The translations under genes and the position numbers were made by a program. 64,000 nucleotides of DNA from Glycomyces albidus (GTDB taxonomy: Bacteria > Actinomycetota > Actinomycetes > Mycobacteriales > Micromonosporaceae), in NCBI RefSeq assembly GCF_009451885.1, contig NZ_WIAO01000029.1, positions 1 through 64,000 of the forward strand, in the 5' to 3' direction. Positions 37,293 through 45,552 of this stretch are shown in pieces (the first letter of the stretch is position 1; each line of letters starts with the position of its first letter). Below the pieces are notes generated by a model. The model made no database searches and was not told the DNA's origin. It worked only from the letters and a program-made list of their open reading frames with translations.

Positions 37293-39842
37293 ATGAACGA
37301 TGAGCTAGCCGAGTCCCCACCGTCGCCGGCGCAGCCGCAGGCAAAGCGGCAGCCTCGCGGCGGGCCCTGGTCCCGCATGAGGATCCGGACCAAGCTGACG
37401 ATCATGCTGCTCGTCCCGGCGCTCACACTGGCCGGAATGGTCGCGCTCCGGCTCGTCGAGTCCGCCGACGAGGCCCGCGACATCGGCGCCACCGCCGACG
37501 CGGTCGAACTCGCGCACGACGTCAACGCCGTCATCGCCGCGATCCAGGCCGAGCGCGAGGACGCCGCGCGGCTCGTGTACCAGGAGCAGACCGGCATCAC
37601 CGACACCGAGTCGATCGCGACCTCGTTCGCCAACCACGAGGAGGCCACCGGCGACGCCCTCGAGCGGCTCGCCGCGACCCGCGAGAACCTCGACCTCGAC
37701 GCCGAGTCCGAGTCGCTGCTCGCACGCGCCGACGCCCCGCTCGAGCGGCTCGAGACCGCCCGCAGCGCCGTCTTCGAAGGCACCGTCGAAGCCGTCCACC
37801 TCACCGTGTACAACTCGATGGTCGCGCGCCTGTCGGCCGTGCTCGACCACGCCGTCGACCTCGCCGGGACCGCGGAGCTCACCAGGATGGTGCGCACCGC
37901 GAGCCTCCTGTCGACCATCGACGAGTACTCCGAGCAGCTCCGCCTGCTCACGCTGTCCCTCGAGGACGGCCGGCCGCTGGCCGGCAAGCACCGGACCTTC
38001 ATGCGGCTCACCGCCGCCCGCGAGGAGTCGCTGAACGAGTACCGGCGCATCGTCGCCCAGACCGATCCCGGCGCGGCCGTGTTCGAGGTGGGCGGCATCG
38101 GCTCGTCCGACGCCCGCGAGGCGAACGCGTTCGAGAGCACCATCGCCGGTTCGCGGTCCGATGAGGAGCAGGACGTCGAGCACAACGCGCTCATGGCAGC
38201 GTACGACGCCCGGCACAGCGCGACGTCCGACCTCATCACCGACGCGCTCGACGAGGCCGAGGCGGAGGCGGGCGCCGTCAGCACCGCCGCCATCCGCCGC
38301 CTCGTCGCCGAGTCCGCCATCGCCGTCGTCGCGCTCGCGATCGCGTTCCTCATCGCCTTCACCATCGGCCGCTCGGTCACCCGCGGCCTGCGCGACCTGT
38401 CGGGCTCGGCCCGGCAGATCGCGATGGTCGACCTCCCGCAGGCCGTCAAACGCGTCGACCAGCAGCAGGGCCTGGGCGGGCTGAGCCCGTTCGAGTACGC
38501 CGCGCGCACCACCCCGCCGATGCAGGTCCGCGGCGACGACGAGCTCAGCGAGGTCGGCGAGGCGTTCAACATCGTCCACCGCGAGGCGATCCGGGTCTCC
38601 GCGCAGCAGGCGCTGCTCCGGTACCACGTCGGCGCGATCTTCGTCCGGCTCGCCCGCCGCGGCCACTCGCTCACCGGCCGGCTCACCGCCGAGCTCGACG
38701 CCGCCGAGCAGAACGAGCAGGACCCCGAGCGCCTGCAGCGGCTGTTCCGCCTCGACCACCTGGCCTCGCTCATCGGGCGCGCGAACGACTCGCTCCTGGT
38801 GCTCGGCGGCTCCTCGGCGGCCAAGGTCCGCACCACGGACGCGTCGCTGAACGACGTGCTCATCGCGGCCCAGAGCCGCATCGAGTACTACACCCGCATC
38901 GAGGCGTCCGCCGACGAGGGCGCGTGGGTCAAGGCCGACTACGTCGACGACGTCGTCCAGCTCCTCGCCGAGCTGATGGACAACGCGACCCGCTACTCCG
39001 AGTCGGCCGCCGAGATCACCGCCAGGGTCCTGACCGGGAAGGTCATCATCCAGGTCCGCGACCACGGCATCGGCATCGAACCCGACCGGATGGAGCGGTT
39101 CAACGACCGCCTCCGCCGCGACACCCCCGTGGACCTGGAGGCCATGCAGGCCATGGGGCTCACCGTGGTCGGGTTCCTCTCGGGGCGGCACGGCATCGAG
39201 GTCGAGCTGCGGCCGTCGATCGGCGGCGGCGTGGTCGCCGAGGTCGCCGTGCCCGGGACGCTGCTCTCGTTCACGCCGCCCCCGCGCAGCCAGCGGCCGC
39301 CGACGCTCCCCGGCGGTGCCGCCGGGGCCCGGACCGTCCCGCTGCCGCGCCCGCGCCAGGACGCCCCGCTGTTCGCCCGGGCCGACAAGCCCGAGCTGCA
39401 GGGCGCCGCCGGCGGCCCCGTGCCGCAGCAGCGGCAGCCCGCGAAACACGTTGCACCCGAACCGAGGGCGCTCCCGGCCGGACCGAGTCCCCGCGTCTCC
39501 GCTGTGGACGACACGCGCCCGCTCCCGGTACTCTCCTCTTCGTCGACGGCCGTGCTCTCCGAGCTCCCGGAGATCAAGTTCGACGTGACCGTGGTGCACG
39601 CGGACCCGTCCCTGCGGGCCGGACAGGCGCTGCCCCGACCGAAACCGGCGCCGTCCCTCGGCCCGAACGGCCTGCCGCGCCGGGACCCGATGTCCAATCT
39701 GGTCCCCGGCGCGGTCGCGCCCAGTCCGGGACAGGACGGCATGGTCATCGAACGCAATCCCCGGAGCATCGGCGCGACGTACTCGGCGTACGCCCGCGGC
39801 CTTTCGAGCAGCAGGACCGCTGGACCCGACAATGAGAAATGA
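37293..39842 (+). CDS. Conservon-type sensor histidine kinase (CvnA-like), nitrate/nitrite-sensing domain
   Basis: An 849-residue membrane kinase. Membrane helices lie at about residues 28-50 and 337-360, enclosing an extracytoplasmic helical NIT-type sensor. A HAMP-like segment, a weak phosphoacceptor region (RLFRLDHLASL, His489) and a HATPase_c domain follow, with N-box ELMDNATRYS near 560 and DHGIGI as G1. The last ~200 residues are Pro-rich and low in complexity. This is the architecture of CvnA in actinobacterial conservons. No response regulator is adjacent; a roadblock protein follows after 14 bases. Confidence 0.87.
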   Translation: MNDELAESPPSPAQPQAKRQPRGGPWSRMRIRTKLTIMLLVPALTLAGMVALRLVESADEARDIGATADAVELAHDVNAVIAAIQAEREDAARLVYQEQTGITDTESIATSFANHEEATGDALERLAATRENLDLDAESESLLARADAPLERLETARSAVFEGTVEAVHLTVYNSMVARLSAVLDHAVDLAGTAELTRMVRTASLLSTIDEYSEQLRLLTLSLEDGRPLAGKHRTFMRLTAAREESLNEYRRIVAQTDPGAAVFEVGGIGSSDAREANAFESTIAGSRSDEEQDVEHNALMAAYDARHSATSDLITDALDEAEAEAGAVSTAAIRRLVAESAIAVVALAIAFLIAFTIGRSVTRGLRDLSGSARQIAMVDLPQAVKRVDQQQGLGGLSPFEYAARTTPPMQVRGDDELSEVGEAFNIVHREAIRVSAQQALLRYHVGAIFVRLARRGHSLTGRLTAELDAAEQNEQDPERLQRLFRLDHLASLIGRANDSLLVLGGSSAAKVRTTDASLNDVLIAAQSRIEYYTRIEASADEGAWVKADYVDDVVQLLAELMDNATRYSESAAEITARVLTGKVIIQVRDHGIGIEPDRMERFNDRLRRDTPVDLEAMQAMGLTVVGFLSGRHGIEVELRPSIGGGVVAEVAVPGTLLSFTPPPRSQRPPTLPGGAAGARTVPLPRPRQDAPLFARADKPELQGAAGGPVPQQRQPAKHVAPEPRALPAGPSPRVSAVDDTRPLPVLSSSSTAVLSELPEIKFDVTVVHADPSLRAGQALPRPKPAPSLGPNGLPRRDPMSNLVPGAVAPSPGQDGMVIERNPRSIGATYSAYARGLSSSRTAGPDNEK

Positions 39843-39856
39843 CCCGGAGATCGACC

Positions 39857-40270
39857 ATGACCACTAGCGCGCAACTGGACTTCCTTCTCAACGACTTCGT
39901 CGGCCGGGTGCCGCACGTGACGCACGTGATCGCCGTGGCGGCGGACGGCCTGCTCATCGCCTCCAACAACTCGCTGCCGCGGGACGAGGCCGAGCGCCTG
40001 TCCGCGATCGCCTCCGGTCTGACGAGCCTCCTCGCCGGTGCGGCCCGCTCCCTCCAGGCCGATCCGGTGATCAGCAACCTGACCGAGATGAACGGCGGCT
40101 TCATGTTCTCCATGTCGGTGTCGAGCGGCGCGAGCATCCTGGCACTGGCCGGGCTGAACTGCGACATCGGTCAGGTCGGACACGAACTCGCCAACCTCAT
40201 CAACCAGGTCGGCCCGGCCCTCACCCCGGCCGCCCGCCAGGTCTACGCCGCCCAGTACCAGCAGCACTGA
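39857..40270 (+). CDS. Roadblock/LC7 domain protein (CvnB-like)
   Basis: A 137-residue roadblock/LC7 protein: DFLLNDFVGRVPHVTHVIAVAADG and the LPRDEAERLSAIASGL helix match CvnB/MglB-like GTPase regulators. In conservons it is followed by a DUF742 protein and a small GTPase (CvnC, CvnD). Here a terminator and a convergent operon follow instead. The ATG at 39857 has GGAGA 7 bases upstream. Confidence 0.88.
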   Translation: MTTSAQLDFLLNDFVGRVPHVTHVIAVAADGLLIASNNSLPRDEAERLSAIASGLTSLLAGAARSLQADPVISNLTEMNGGFMFSMSVSSGASILALAGLNCDIGQVGHELANLINQVGPALTPAARQVYAAQYQQH

Positions 40271-40277
40271 CGGCGGA

Positions 40278-40308
40278 GGCCGGGAGCCGCTTCACGGTTC
40301 CCGGCCTT
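40278..40308. terminator. Bidirectional terminator after the roadblock gene
   Basis: An 11-base-pair stem (GGCCGGGAGCC with GGTTCCCGGCC, one G-T pair) and a 7-base loop lie between the convergent roadblock and aminotransferase genes. Confidence 0.7.
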
Positions 40309-40329
40309 CGCCGTGCGGGCGGGGCGCGC

Positions 40330-41223
40330 TCAACCGGCGGCGCCGGCGCGGCCGCGCACCAGGTCGGCGTAGGACTTCGCGATGCTCGCGGACACCTCCC
40401 CGACGCCGAAGACCCGGCCGTCGATCGCGGCGACCGGTTGGATCTCGTACGCGGTGCCGGTCAGGAAGACCTCTTCGGCGTCGGCGAGTTCGGACGGCGC
40501 GATGCGCCGCTCCCGCACCGGGATGCCGAGTCCGGCGGCGATGCCGATCACCGTGCGGCGGGTGATCCCGTCGAGGAAGCACTCGGGCACGGGCGTGTGG
40601 AGCTCGCCGCCGATCACCAGGAACAGGTTCGCGCCGGTGGCCTCCGCGAGATCGCCGCGCCAGTCCAGCAGCAGCGCGTCGTCGCACCCGGCGGCCTCGG
40701 CCTCGTCGCGGGCGAGCGTGCCGGTGCAGTACAGCGCCGACGCCTTGGCGCGCACCGGCGCCGTGTCCGGGTGCGGGCGACGCCAGCGCGAGGTGGCGAG
40801 GCTGATCCCGGTCTTCGCGGGGTCGAACACGTGCGGCCATTCCCAGGCGGCGACGGCGGTGTGCGCGGACAGGCCGGCCCCGCCGACCGCGATGCGCTCG
40901 CTGCCGCGCCAGGCGACGGGCCGGACGTAGCCGTCGGTGATCCCCTGCCGTTCGATGAGTTCAGTGACGGCGCGTTCGAGTTCGCTTGTGGTCCAGGCGA
41001 GTTCGTAGCCGAGTTCGGCTGCCGAGGCGGCGAGGCGGCGCAGGTGCTCGCCGGCCTTGAACGGGCGGCCGCCGTAGACGCGGACGCCTTCGAAGACGGC
41101 CCCGCCGTAGTGGAGGCCGTGGGAGAGCACGTGGAGCCCGGCGTCCCGCCAGGGTACGAATACGCCGTCGAGCCAGATCACGCCGTCCCGGTCGTGGAAG
41201 GGGCGGGCCTCGGCGGGGTTCAC
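40330..41223 (-). CDS. Class IV aminotransferase (branched-chain aminotransferase type)
   Basis: A 297-residue PLP enzyme of fold type IV, closest in look to IlvE. HVLSHGLHYGGAVFEGVRVYGG is the family's N-terminal signature. The Schiff-base Lys lies in VRAKASALYCTGTLARDEA, and DLAEATGANLFLV binds the cofactor phosphate. It could act on branched-chain, aromatic or D-amino acids. The GTG at 41223 overlaps the stop of the ATP-grasp gene as GTGA. It is the last gene of a five-gene operon with BacA-like and ATP-grasp proteins, which suggests transamination of a pathway intermediate rather than housekeeping. Confidence 0.88.
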   Translation of the reverse strand: MNPAEARPFHDRDGVIWLDGVFVPWRDAGLHVLSHGLHYGGAVFEGVRVYGGRPFKAGEHLRRLAASAAELGYELAWTTSELERAVTELIERQGITDGYVRPVAWRGSERIAVGGAGLSAHTAVAAWEWPHVFDPAKTGISLATSRWRRPHPDTAPVRAKASALYCTGTLARDEAEAAGCDDALLLDWRGDLAEATGANLFLVIGGELHTPVPECFLDGITRRTVIGIAAGLGIPVRERRIAPSELADAEEVFLTGTAYEIQPVAAIDGRVFGVGEVSASIAKSYADLVRGRAGAAG

Positions 41224-42539
41224 GAGGTCGCCTCCGGTTCGTGCTCGGCTTCGTCTTCGGCTCCGTATTCGACCTTGTATTCGGCTTCGTCTTCGACCTC
41301 GTATTCCACGCTGATCAGGTCGTCGAGCAGCCGGTGGTAGCGTTCGGCCGCCGCCGTGTCCGGGTGGGTGGAGATCACGAACGCGGGGTAGCCGCTGAAG
41401 TCCGGGTAGGGCTTGACGACGTCGCCCGGGTGGAGCATCTGGACGACGTGGTCGGTCTCGGGCAGGGCCCGGACCCGCTCGAGGCCCCGGACGGCGCGGA
41501 TGCGGCCCGCTCCGCCGCACGGGACGATGTAGTTGGCGGCGGCCCCGGCCGCCGGCTTGCGGCACTCGGGCGCCTCGGGTTCGCGTCCGACGGCGATGCG
41601 CAGGGCGTCGGCGGCGAGGTCCGCTCCGGTCGCACCGTAGGCGATGCAGTGGGAGACGCCGGAGCCGCCGACACGGGCGCCCAGCTCCAGCAGGTAGGGC
41701 CGGTCTCCTTGGAGGCGCAGCTCGGTGTGGGCGGGGCCTTCGGCGATGCCGAGCGCGGCGTGCGCGGCGGCGACCTCGCGTTCGATCGCGGCGGCGGCGC
41801 CGCTCGGCAGCGGGGCCGGGGCGCGGTAGACGGTCTCCTCGAAGTAGGGACCCTTGGGCTGTCCCTTGTAGCCGATGGTGAGCACTTCGACGCGGCCGCG
41901 GTAGGCGAGGGACTCGACGGCGTACTCGGGGCCGTCGAGGTATTCCTCCACGACGAGGTCGACCGCGCCGGGGATCTTCGCGCGGCAGACCGCCCTGACC
42001 GCTTCGACCGCGGCGGGCAGGTCCTCGGGGGCGTCGACGCGGACGACGCCGATGCTGGAGAAGCCGTGCGCGGGCTTGACGACGACGGGGAACCGGAGTT
42101 CGGTGAGATCGGGTGCGGTGGGATCGGGTGCGGCGTCCGGGCCGTCGAGCCGCGCGAAGCGCGGGACGTTCATCCCGGCCGCGGCGAAGCGCTCGCGCAT
42201 GAGCCGCTTGTCCTGGGCCGCACGCGCGGCGCTCGCGCCGATGCCGGGCAGGCCGAGCGCTTCGGCGGCCTCGGCGACGAACGGGACCGCCGGGTCGTAG
42301 AGGGTGGCGATCCCGTCGAAGGGCCGCTCGCGGTGGCGGCTCCGGAGCCGTTCGAGGGCCGCCGCCGGGTCGGACAGGTCGAGCCGGAGCACTTCGGTCA
42401 CGGCGCCGGGGAGTTCGCCGGGAAGCGCCTCGTCGGGCCGGGGCACGAGGACGACGCCGATCCCGGCGCGGTCGGCGGCGTCGAAGATCCACGGCAGGGA
42501 GACGCGCTGGTGGACGAGGACGATGGCGGGTCGGTTCAT
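41220..42539 (-). CDS. ATP-grasp amino acid ligase (BacD/carnosine synthase type)
   Basis: A 439-residue ATP-grasp enzyme that should join an amino acid carboxylate to an amine through an acyl phosphate. The central region has FPVVVKPAHGFSSIGVVRV (ATP-binding Lys and Ser-rich loop), DLVVEEYLDGPEYAVESL, and the Mg2+-binding HTELRLQGDRPYLLELGARVGG. This layout matches BacD-type ligases. The C-terminal ~28 residues form an acidic Glu/Ala/Tyr tail from a short repeat. It overlaps the exporter gene by 4 bases (ATGA) and the aminotransferase by 4 (GTGA). Confidence 0.85.
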   Translation of the reverse strand: MNRPAIVLVHQRVSLPWIFDAADRAGIGVVLVPRPDEALPGELPGAVTEVLRLDLSDPAAALERLRSRHRERPFDGIATLYDPAVPFVAEAAEALGLPGIGASAARAAQDKRLMRERFAAAGMNVPRFARLDGPDAAPDPTAPDLTELRFPVVVKPAHGFSSIGVVRVDAPEDLPAAVEAVRAVCRAKIPGAVDLVVEEYLDGPEYAVESLAYRGRVEVLTIGYKGQPKGPYFEETVYRAPAPLPSGAAAAIEREVAAAHAALGIAEGPAHTELRLQGDRPYLLELGARVGGSGVSHCIAYGATGADLAADALRIAVGREPEAPECRKPAAGAAANYIVPCGGAGRIRAVRGLERVRALPETDHVVQMLHPGDVVKPYPDFSGYPAFVISTHPDTAAAERYHRLLDDLISVEYEVEDEAEYKVEYGAEDEAEHEPEATS

Positions 42540-43483
42540 GGCGTGCTCTCTTCGGTTGCGACGGTGGCGGACCGGCGACCGGAGGTGGTCCGGGACGGTT
42601 CGCGGACGGTGAGCCAGACGCCGGCGGCGCATGCGGTCAGGAGCGCGAGGGCGACCGGGCCGGGAGGTCCCGCCCAGCCGAGGCCCCACTCCCCCAGGCG
42701 GACGAGGAAGGGCACCAGGAGCGCCACCGCGGAGGTGTAGAGCGGGCCCCGGCGCAGGATCAGCTCATGCGCGAGGACGAAGACCGGGGCGGTGAGGGCC
42801 GCGCCGAGGAGGGCGATCCCGACCCAGTCCTCGAACGCGATCTCCCGCAGCGGGACCGCGGCGGCCGCGAGCGCGCCGAGCGCGAGGGCGGCCGCGCCCG
42901 TGACCGCGGGCAGGGCCGCGGGCGGGGCGAGGTCGCCGAGGCGGGCGCGGTAGACGTACCCGTAGAGGGCGTACGCGACGGTCCCGCCGAAGGCCAGCGC
43001 GGCTCCGGCGAGGACGGCGCCGTCCAGGCCGGTGCCGCCGGTGCCCGTGGCGGCGTAGGCGATCGCCGCGGCGGCGGCCAGGAGCGTCCCGGTGGTCTTC
43101 CGTGCGGTGGCCTTCTCGCCGAAGGCGGTGATGCCGATGGCGAAGGTGATGCACGGCAGGAGCGAGACGATGAGGCCGACCCGGGAGGCGCCGATGCGGT
43201 CGACGCCGAGCAGCGTCCCGGTGTAGTACAGGACGAAGCCGAGGAGCGCGAGATAGGCGACGGCCCAGGGCCGGGCCGCGGCGGTGCGGGCCCCGGCCCT
43301 GAGCGAGGGGACGGCGGCGGCCAGGGCTGCCAGCACCGCGAAGCTCGCGGCGGTGCGGCCGGCCGCGACGGCGAGCGGGTGGACGCCCGCCACGAGGTGG
43401 CCCGAGAGGAGCCATCCCGCGGCGAGCAGCACCACCATGAGGGCGGACAGCACGGCCGTCCGCCCCAGGAGCCGGGTCACCAT
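42536..43483 (-). CDS. DMT-superfamily (EamA) exporter
   Basis: A 315-residue integral membrane protein with about ten helices and two EamA-type repeats (second half starting near residue 150). It is similar to amino acid and metabolite exporters of the RhtA/YdcZ group. Its place between the DUF6421 gene and the ATP-grasp ligase, with overlaps on both sides, makes it the likely exporter or self-protection pump for the pathway's product. Confidence 0.85.
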   Translation of the reverse strand: MVTRLLGRTAVLSALMVVLLAAGWLLSGHLVAGVHPLAVAAGRTAASFAVLAALAAAVPSLRAGARTAAARPWAVAYLALLGFVLYYTGTLLGVDRIGASRVGLIVSLLPCITFAIGITAFGEKATARKTTGTLLAAAAAIAYAATGTGGTGLDGAVLAGAALAFGGTVAYALYGYVYRARLGDLAPPAALPAVTGAAALALGALAAAAVPLREIAFEDWVGIALLGAALTAPVFVLAHELILRRGPLYTSAVALLVPFLVRLGEWGLGWAGPPGPVALALLTACAAGVWLTVREPSRTTSGRRSATVATEESTP

Positions 43484-44739
43484 TCGGCCGGGCCGTACCG
43501 CAGCGGCGGGCGCTGTGCGAGGGTGCGCTTGGCGCGCAGGAGAATGCGCTGGTCCTCGGTGAAGGAGTACCGCTGCTTCGCCTCACCGGGCGGGAGGTAC
43601 TCGCGCACCAGGGCCTTGGCCTGGGACCGGTAGTCGTCCTCGTCGGCGACGCGGTCTTCGAGGGCGCCGACGGCGTCGACGTAGTCGCGGAGCGCGTCGA
43701 CGGCGGCGTCCCGGTCGAGGCGCAGGAGGCCGCCTTCGGCGTCGGTCAGCGCGCCGCGGCGGCGCAGCCAGCTGAAGAGGAAGACGCCGGTGCCCGAGTC
43801 GAAGTTGCGGGTGGCGTCCTCGGCGAGCGGGTAGCGGGTGATCCGCTCGAGGAGGATCATGTCGATCACCTCGTCGGCGTGCGGGAGTCCGTCGTCCGCG
43901 CAGGCGAGCACCGTCTTGGCGTCCACTTTGATCTCTTCGAGGACGCCGACGAACCAGTTCATCTTCAGCTTGATGTGCTGGTCGAACGGCCAGGCGCCGT
44001 CGTAGTGGGCCCGGTCGTGGAGGTAGCCCCACATCGAGCGGGCCTCGTAGCAGGCGTCGGGTTTGAGGCCGGTCGAGGCGCGCGGCAGGCTGTCGGGGGT
44101 GAAGACGGCCTCGGCCGAGGGGAGCGCGTAGGTCTCGTGGATGCGGCGGAACTTCGAGAAGAGGAACATCGCGTACTCCTGCCCGTCGAGTTTGTCGCGG
44201 GCGGCGACGTTCTCGGGGAAGAACACGAGGCAGTTGCCTTCGGTGAAGCCGCGGCTGCCGGCGAGGACGACGACGCACTGGCAGTTGTTCTTCGGGTGCG
44301 GGTGGCTCTCGTGGAGGCCGAGGACCGAGTCGGCTTCCTTGCGCAGGAACAGGAAGCATTCGAGCCGCTTGCCGACGGGCGGGACCGAGTTGGTGCTCTG
44401 GAGCGGGGCGAGGAACAGGGCGGTGGCGCCGTCCTCGGGCGGGCGGAGGGCGTCGCGCGAGCGCGCGAAGTGCGGTGCGGTGTCGAGTCCGGCGTCGAGC
44501 CAGTCGGCGACGTCGGCTTCCAGCGCCTCGGCCTGGGCGGTCTCGCCGCGGCGCAGGTGGTGGCGGCGGGCCTCGTCGCGGATCGCGGCGAGGAGGTCGC
44601 GGTCGGCCGCGGTGGGCTCGGGGACGGTGCCGTCGTCGGCTTGGCGGGCGCGGAACCGGTCGACCAGGGTGGCGAGGCCGGATTGGACGGCGGCGGCTTC
44701 TGCGGCGAGGTCCGCGTCGAGCGCGTAGGTCTCGGTCAT
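43477..44739 (-). CDS. DUF6421-family protein
   Basis: A 420-residue soluble protein matching the DUF6421 pattern recalled from streptomycetes: FFPENVAARD, the block WGYLHDRAHYDGAWPFDQHIK, MNWFVGVLEEIKVD, and ERITRYP..DATRNFDSGTGVFLF. The conserved charged residues (His241, Asp242, His245, Glu268, Glu269, Asp273) could bind a metal, but no activity is known for the family. The ATG at 44739 overlaps the BacA-like stop (ATGA), and its end overlaps the exporter start by 7 bases. In this operon it is the candidate for an uncharacterised tailoring step. Confidence 0.75.
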   Translation of the reverse strand: MTETYALDADLAAEAAAVQSGLATLVDRFRARQADDGTVPEPTAADRDLLAAIRDEARRHHLRRGETAQAEALEADVADWLDAGLDTAPHFARSRDALRPPEDGATALFLAPLQSTNSVPPVGKRLECFLFLRKEADSVLGLHESHPHPKNNCQCVVVLAGSRGFTEGNCLVFFPENVAARDKLDGQEYAMFLFSKFRRIHETYALPSAEAVFTPDSLPRASTGLKPDACYEARSMWGYLHDRAHYDGAWPFDQHIKLKMNWFVGVLEEIKVDAKTVLACADDGLPHADEVIDMILLERITRYPLAEDATRNFDSGTGVFLFSWLRRRGALTDAEGGLLRLDRDAAVDALRDYVDAVGALEDRVADEDDYRSQAKALVREYLPPGEAKQRYSFTEDQRILLRAKRTLAQRPPLRYGPAEW

Positions 44740-45269
44740 GCGGTCACCACCTGGTGGACGGTGAAGGCCATGGGGACGGGGCCGAAGTCGCGCAGGACCT
44801 TGAGCCCGTGGCGGGCCGCGGCGACGATGGTGGTCACGCACCCGTCGACGCGGCCTTCGGCGCATTCGATGGCGGCCCGGGAGTTCGAGTTGACGGTGAC
44901 GGTCCCGACTCCGGCGGGCACCAGGCCCTCCGGGGCGGGGTGCGAGGCGACCCGCCGCGGCGCCGCGGTCCCGGAGGAGGCCAGGACCATGTTGTGGGTG
45001 GGCATGATGAAGCTGTCGACCATGCGCAGGCGGTGGAGGTTCGCGAAGACGAGGGTGTGGAGCGCGGGGTAGACCGCGCAGGCGGTGAGCGCGTGGCTGC
45101 CGTCCGCCGGGACGGCCTCCAGCGCCGCCTCGATGGTCTCGTGGAGTTCGACGGTGCCGTCGATGCCGTTGCGGCGCAGCCATTCGTGCGATGCCGCTTC
45201 GAGGTTGGTACCGGTCGGTCCGAGTGTGTGCAGGTGTCGAATCGGTGGCGGGGTGCCGGTCGGGGCCAC
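44736..45269 (-). CDS. BacA-like prephenate decarboxylase-family protein
   Basis: A 177-residue protein with a prephenate dehydratase-like fold: LGPTGTNLEAA (16-26), ASHPAPEG (108-115), VNSNSRAAIE (126-135) and ARHGLKVLRDFGPVPMAF (152-169). It lacks the Thr-Arg-Phe motif that prephenate dehydratase uses for dehydration. At that place it reads PVPMAFTVHQ, like the PMSW segment of Bacillus BacA, which decarboxylates prephenate without aromatising it. The GTG at 45269 has AGGAGC 6 bases upstream. It is the first gene of the operon with DUF6421, exporter, ATP-grasp ligase and aminotransferase. Confidence 0.72.
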   Translation of the reverse strand: MAPTGTPPPIRHLHTLGPTGTNLEAASHEWLRRNGIDGTVELHETIEAALEAVPADGSHALTACAVYPALHTLVFANLHRLRMVDSFIMPTHNMVLASSGTAAPRRVASHPAPEGLVPAGVGTVTVNSNSRAAIECAEGRVDGCVTTIVAAARHGLKVLRDFGPVPMAFTVHQVVTA

Positions 45270-45552
45270 TGAAGTGCTCCTGTTCAGAGTGGGTGCTTGC
45301 TGCGTGAGGGGGATCGCGCGGTACGAGCATATACGCGGCAAGTGACCCACATGGACACTCATTCATGCCATTTCTGAAGTGTCGCAACAGTATTGGAGAT
45401 GATAAAGCGCGGGAATCGAATTGTTGTGATCAGTGGGAACAGCGCGAACGCCCGGACCGGTGGTGATGGGCTGCAGCGTCGTCACAAGCTCCGCAGTGGC
45501 GATTCCGATAGCGGCGACGCGCAAGTGCCCGCGACGGGAATGGCGGCTTCGG
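45270..45552. other. Intergenic region between the BacA-like gene and the antitoxin remnant
   Basis: About 280 bases. The first 100 bases upstream of 45269 must hold the promoter of the BacA operon; no clear -35/-10 pair could be assigned. The rest shows no convincing gene and looks like decayed toxin-antitoxin sequence with lower GC. Confidence 0.4.

Noticed and set aside
44736-45269. Annotation as housekeeping prephenate dehydratase (pheA)
   Set aside because: The TRF catalytic motif and the ACT domain are absent, and the operon context is biosynthetic with a ligase and exporter.
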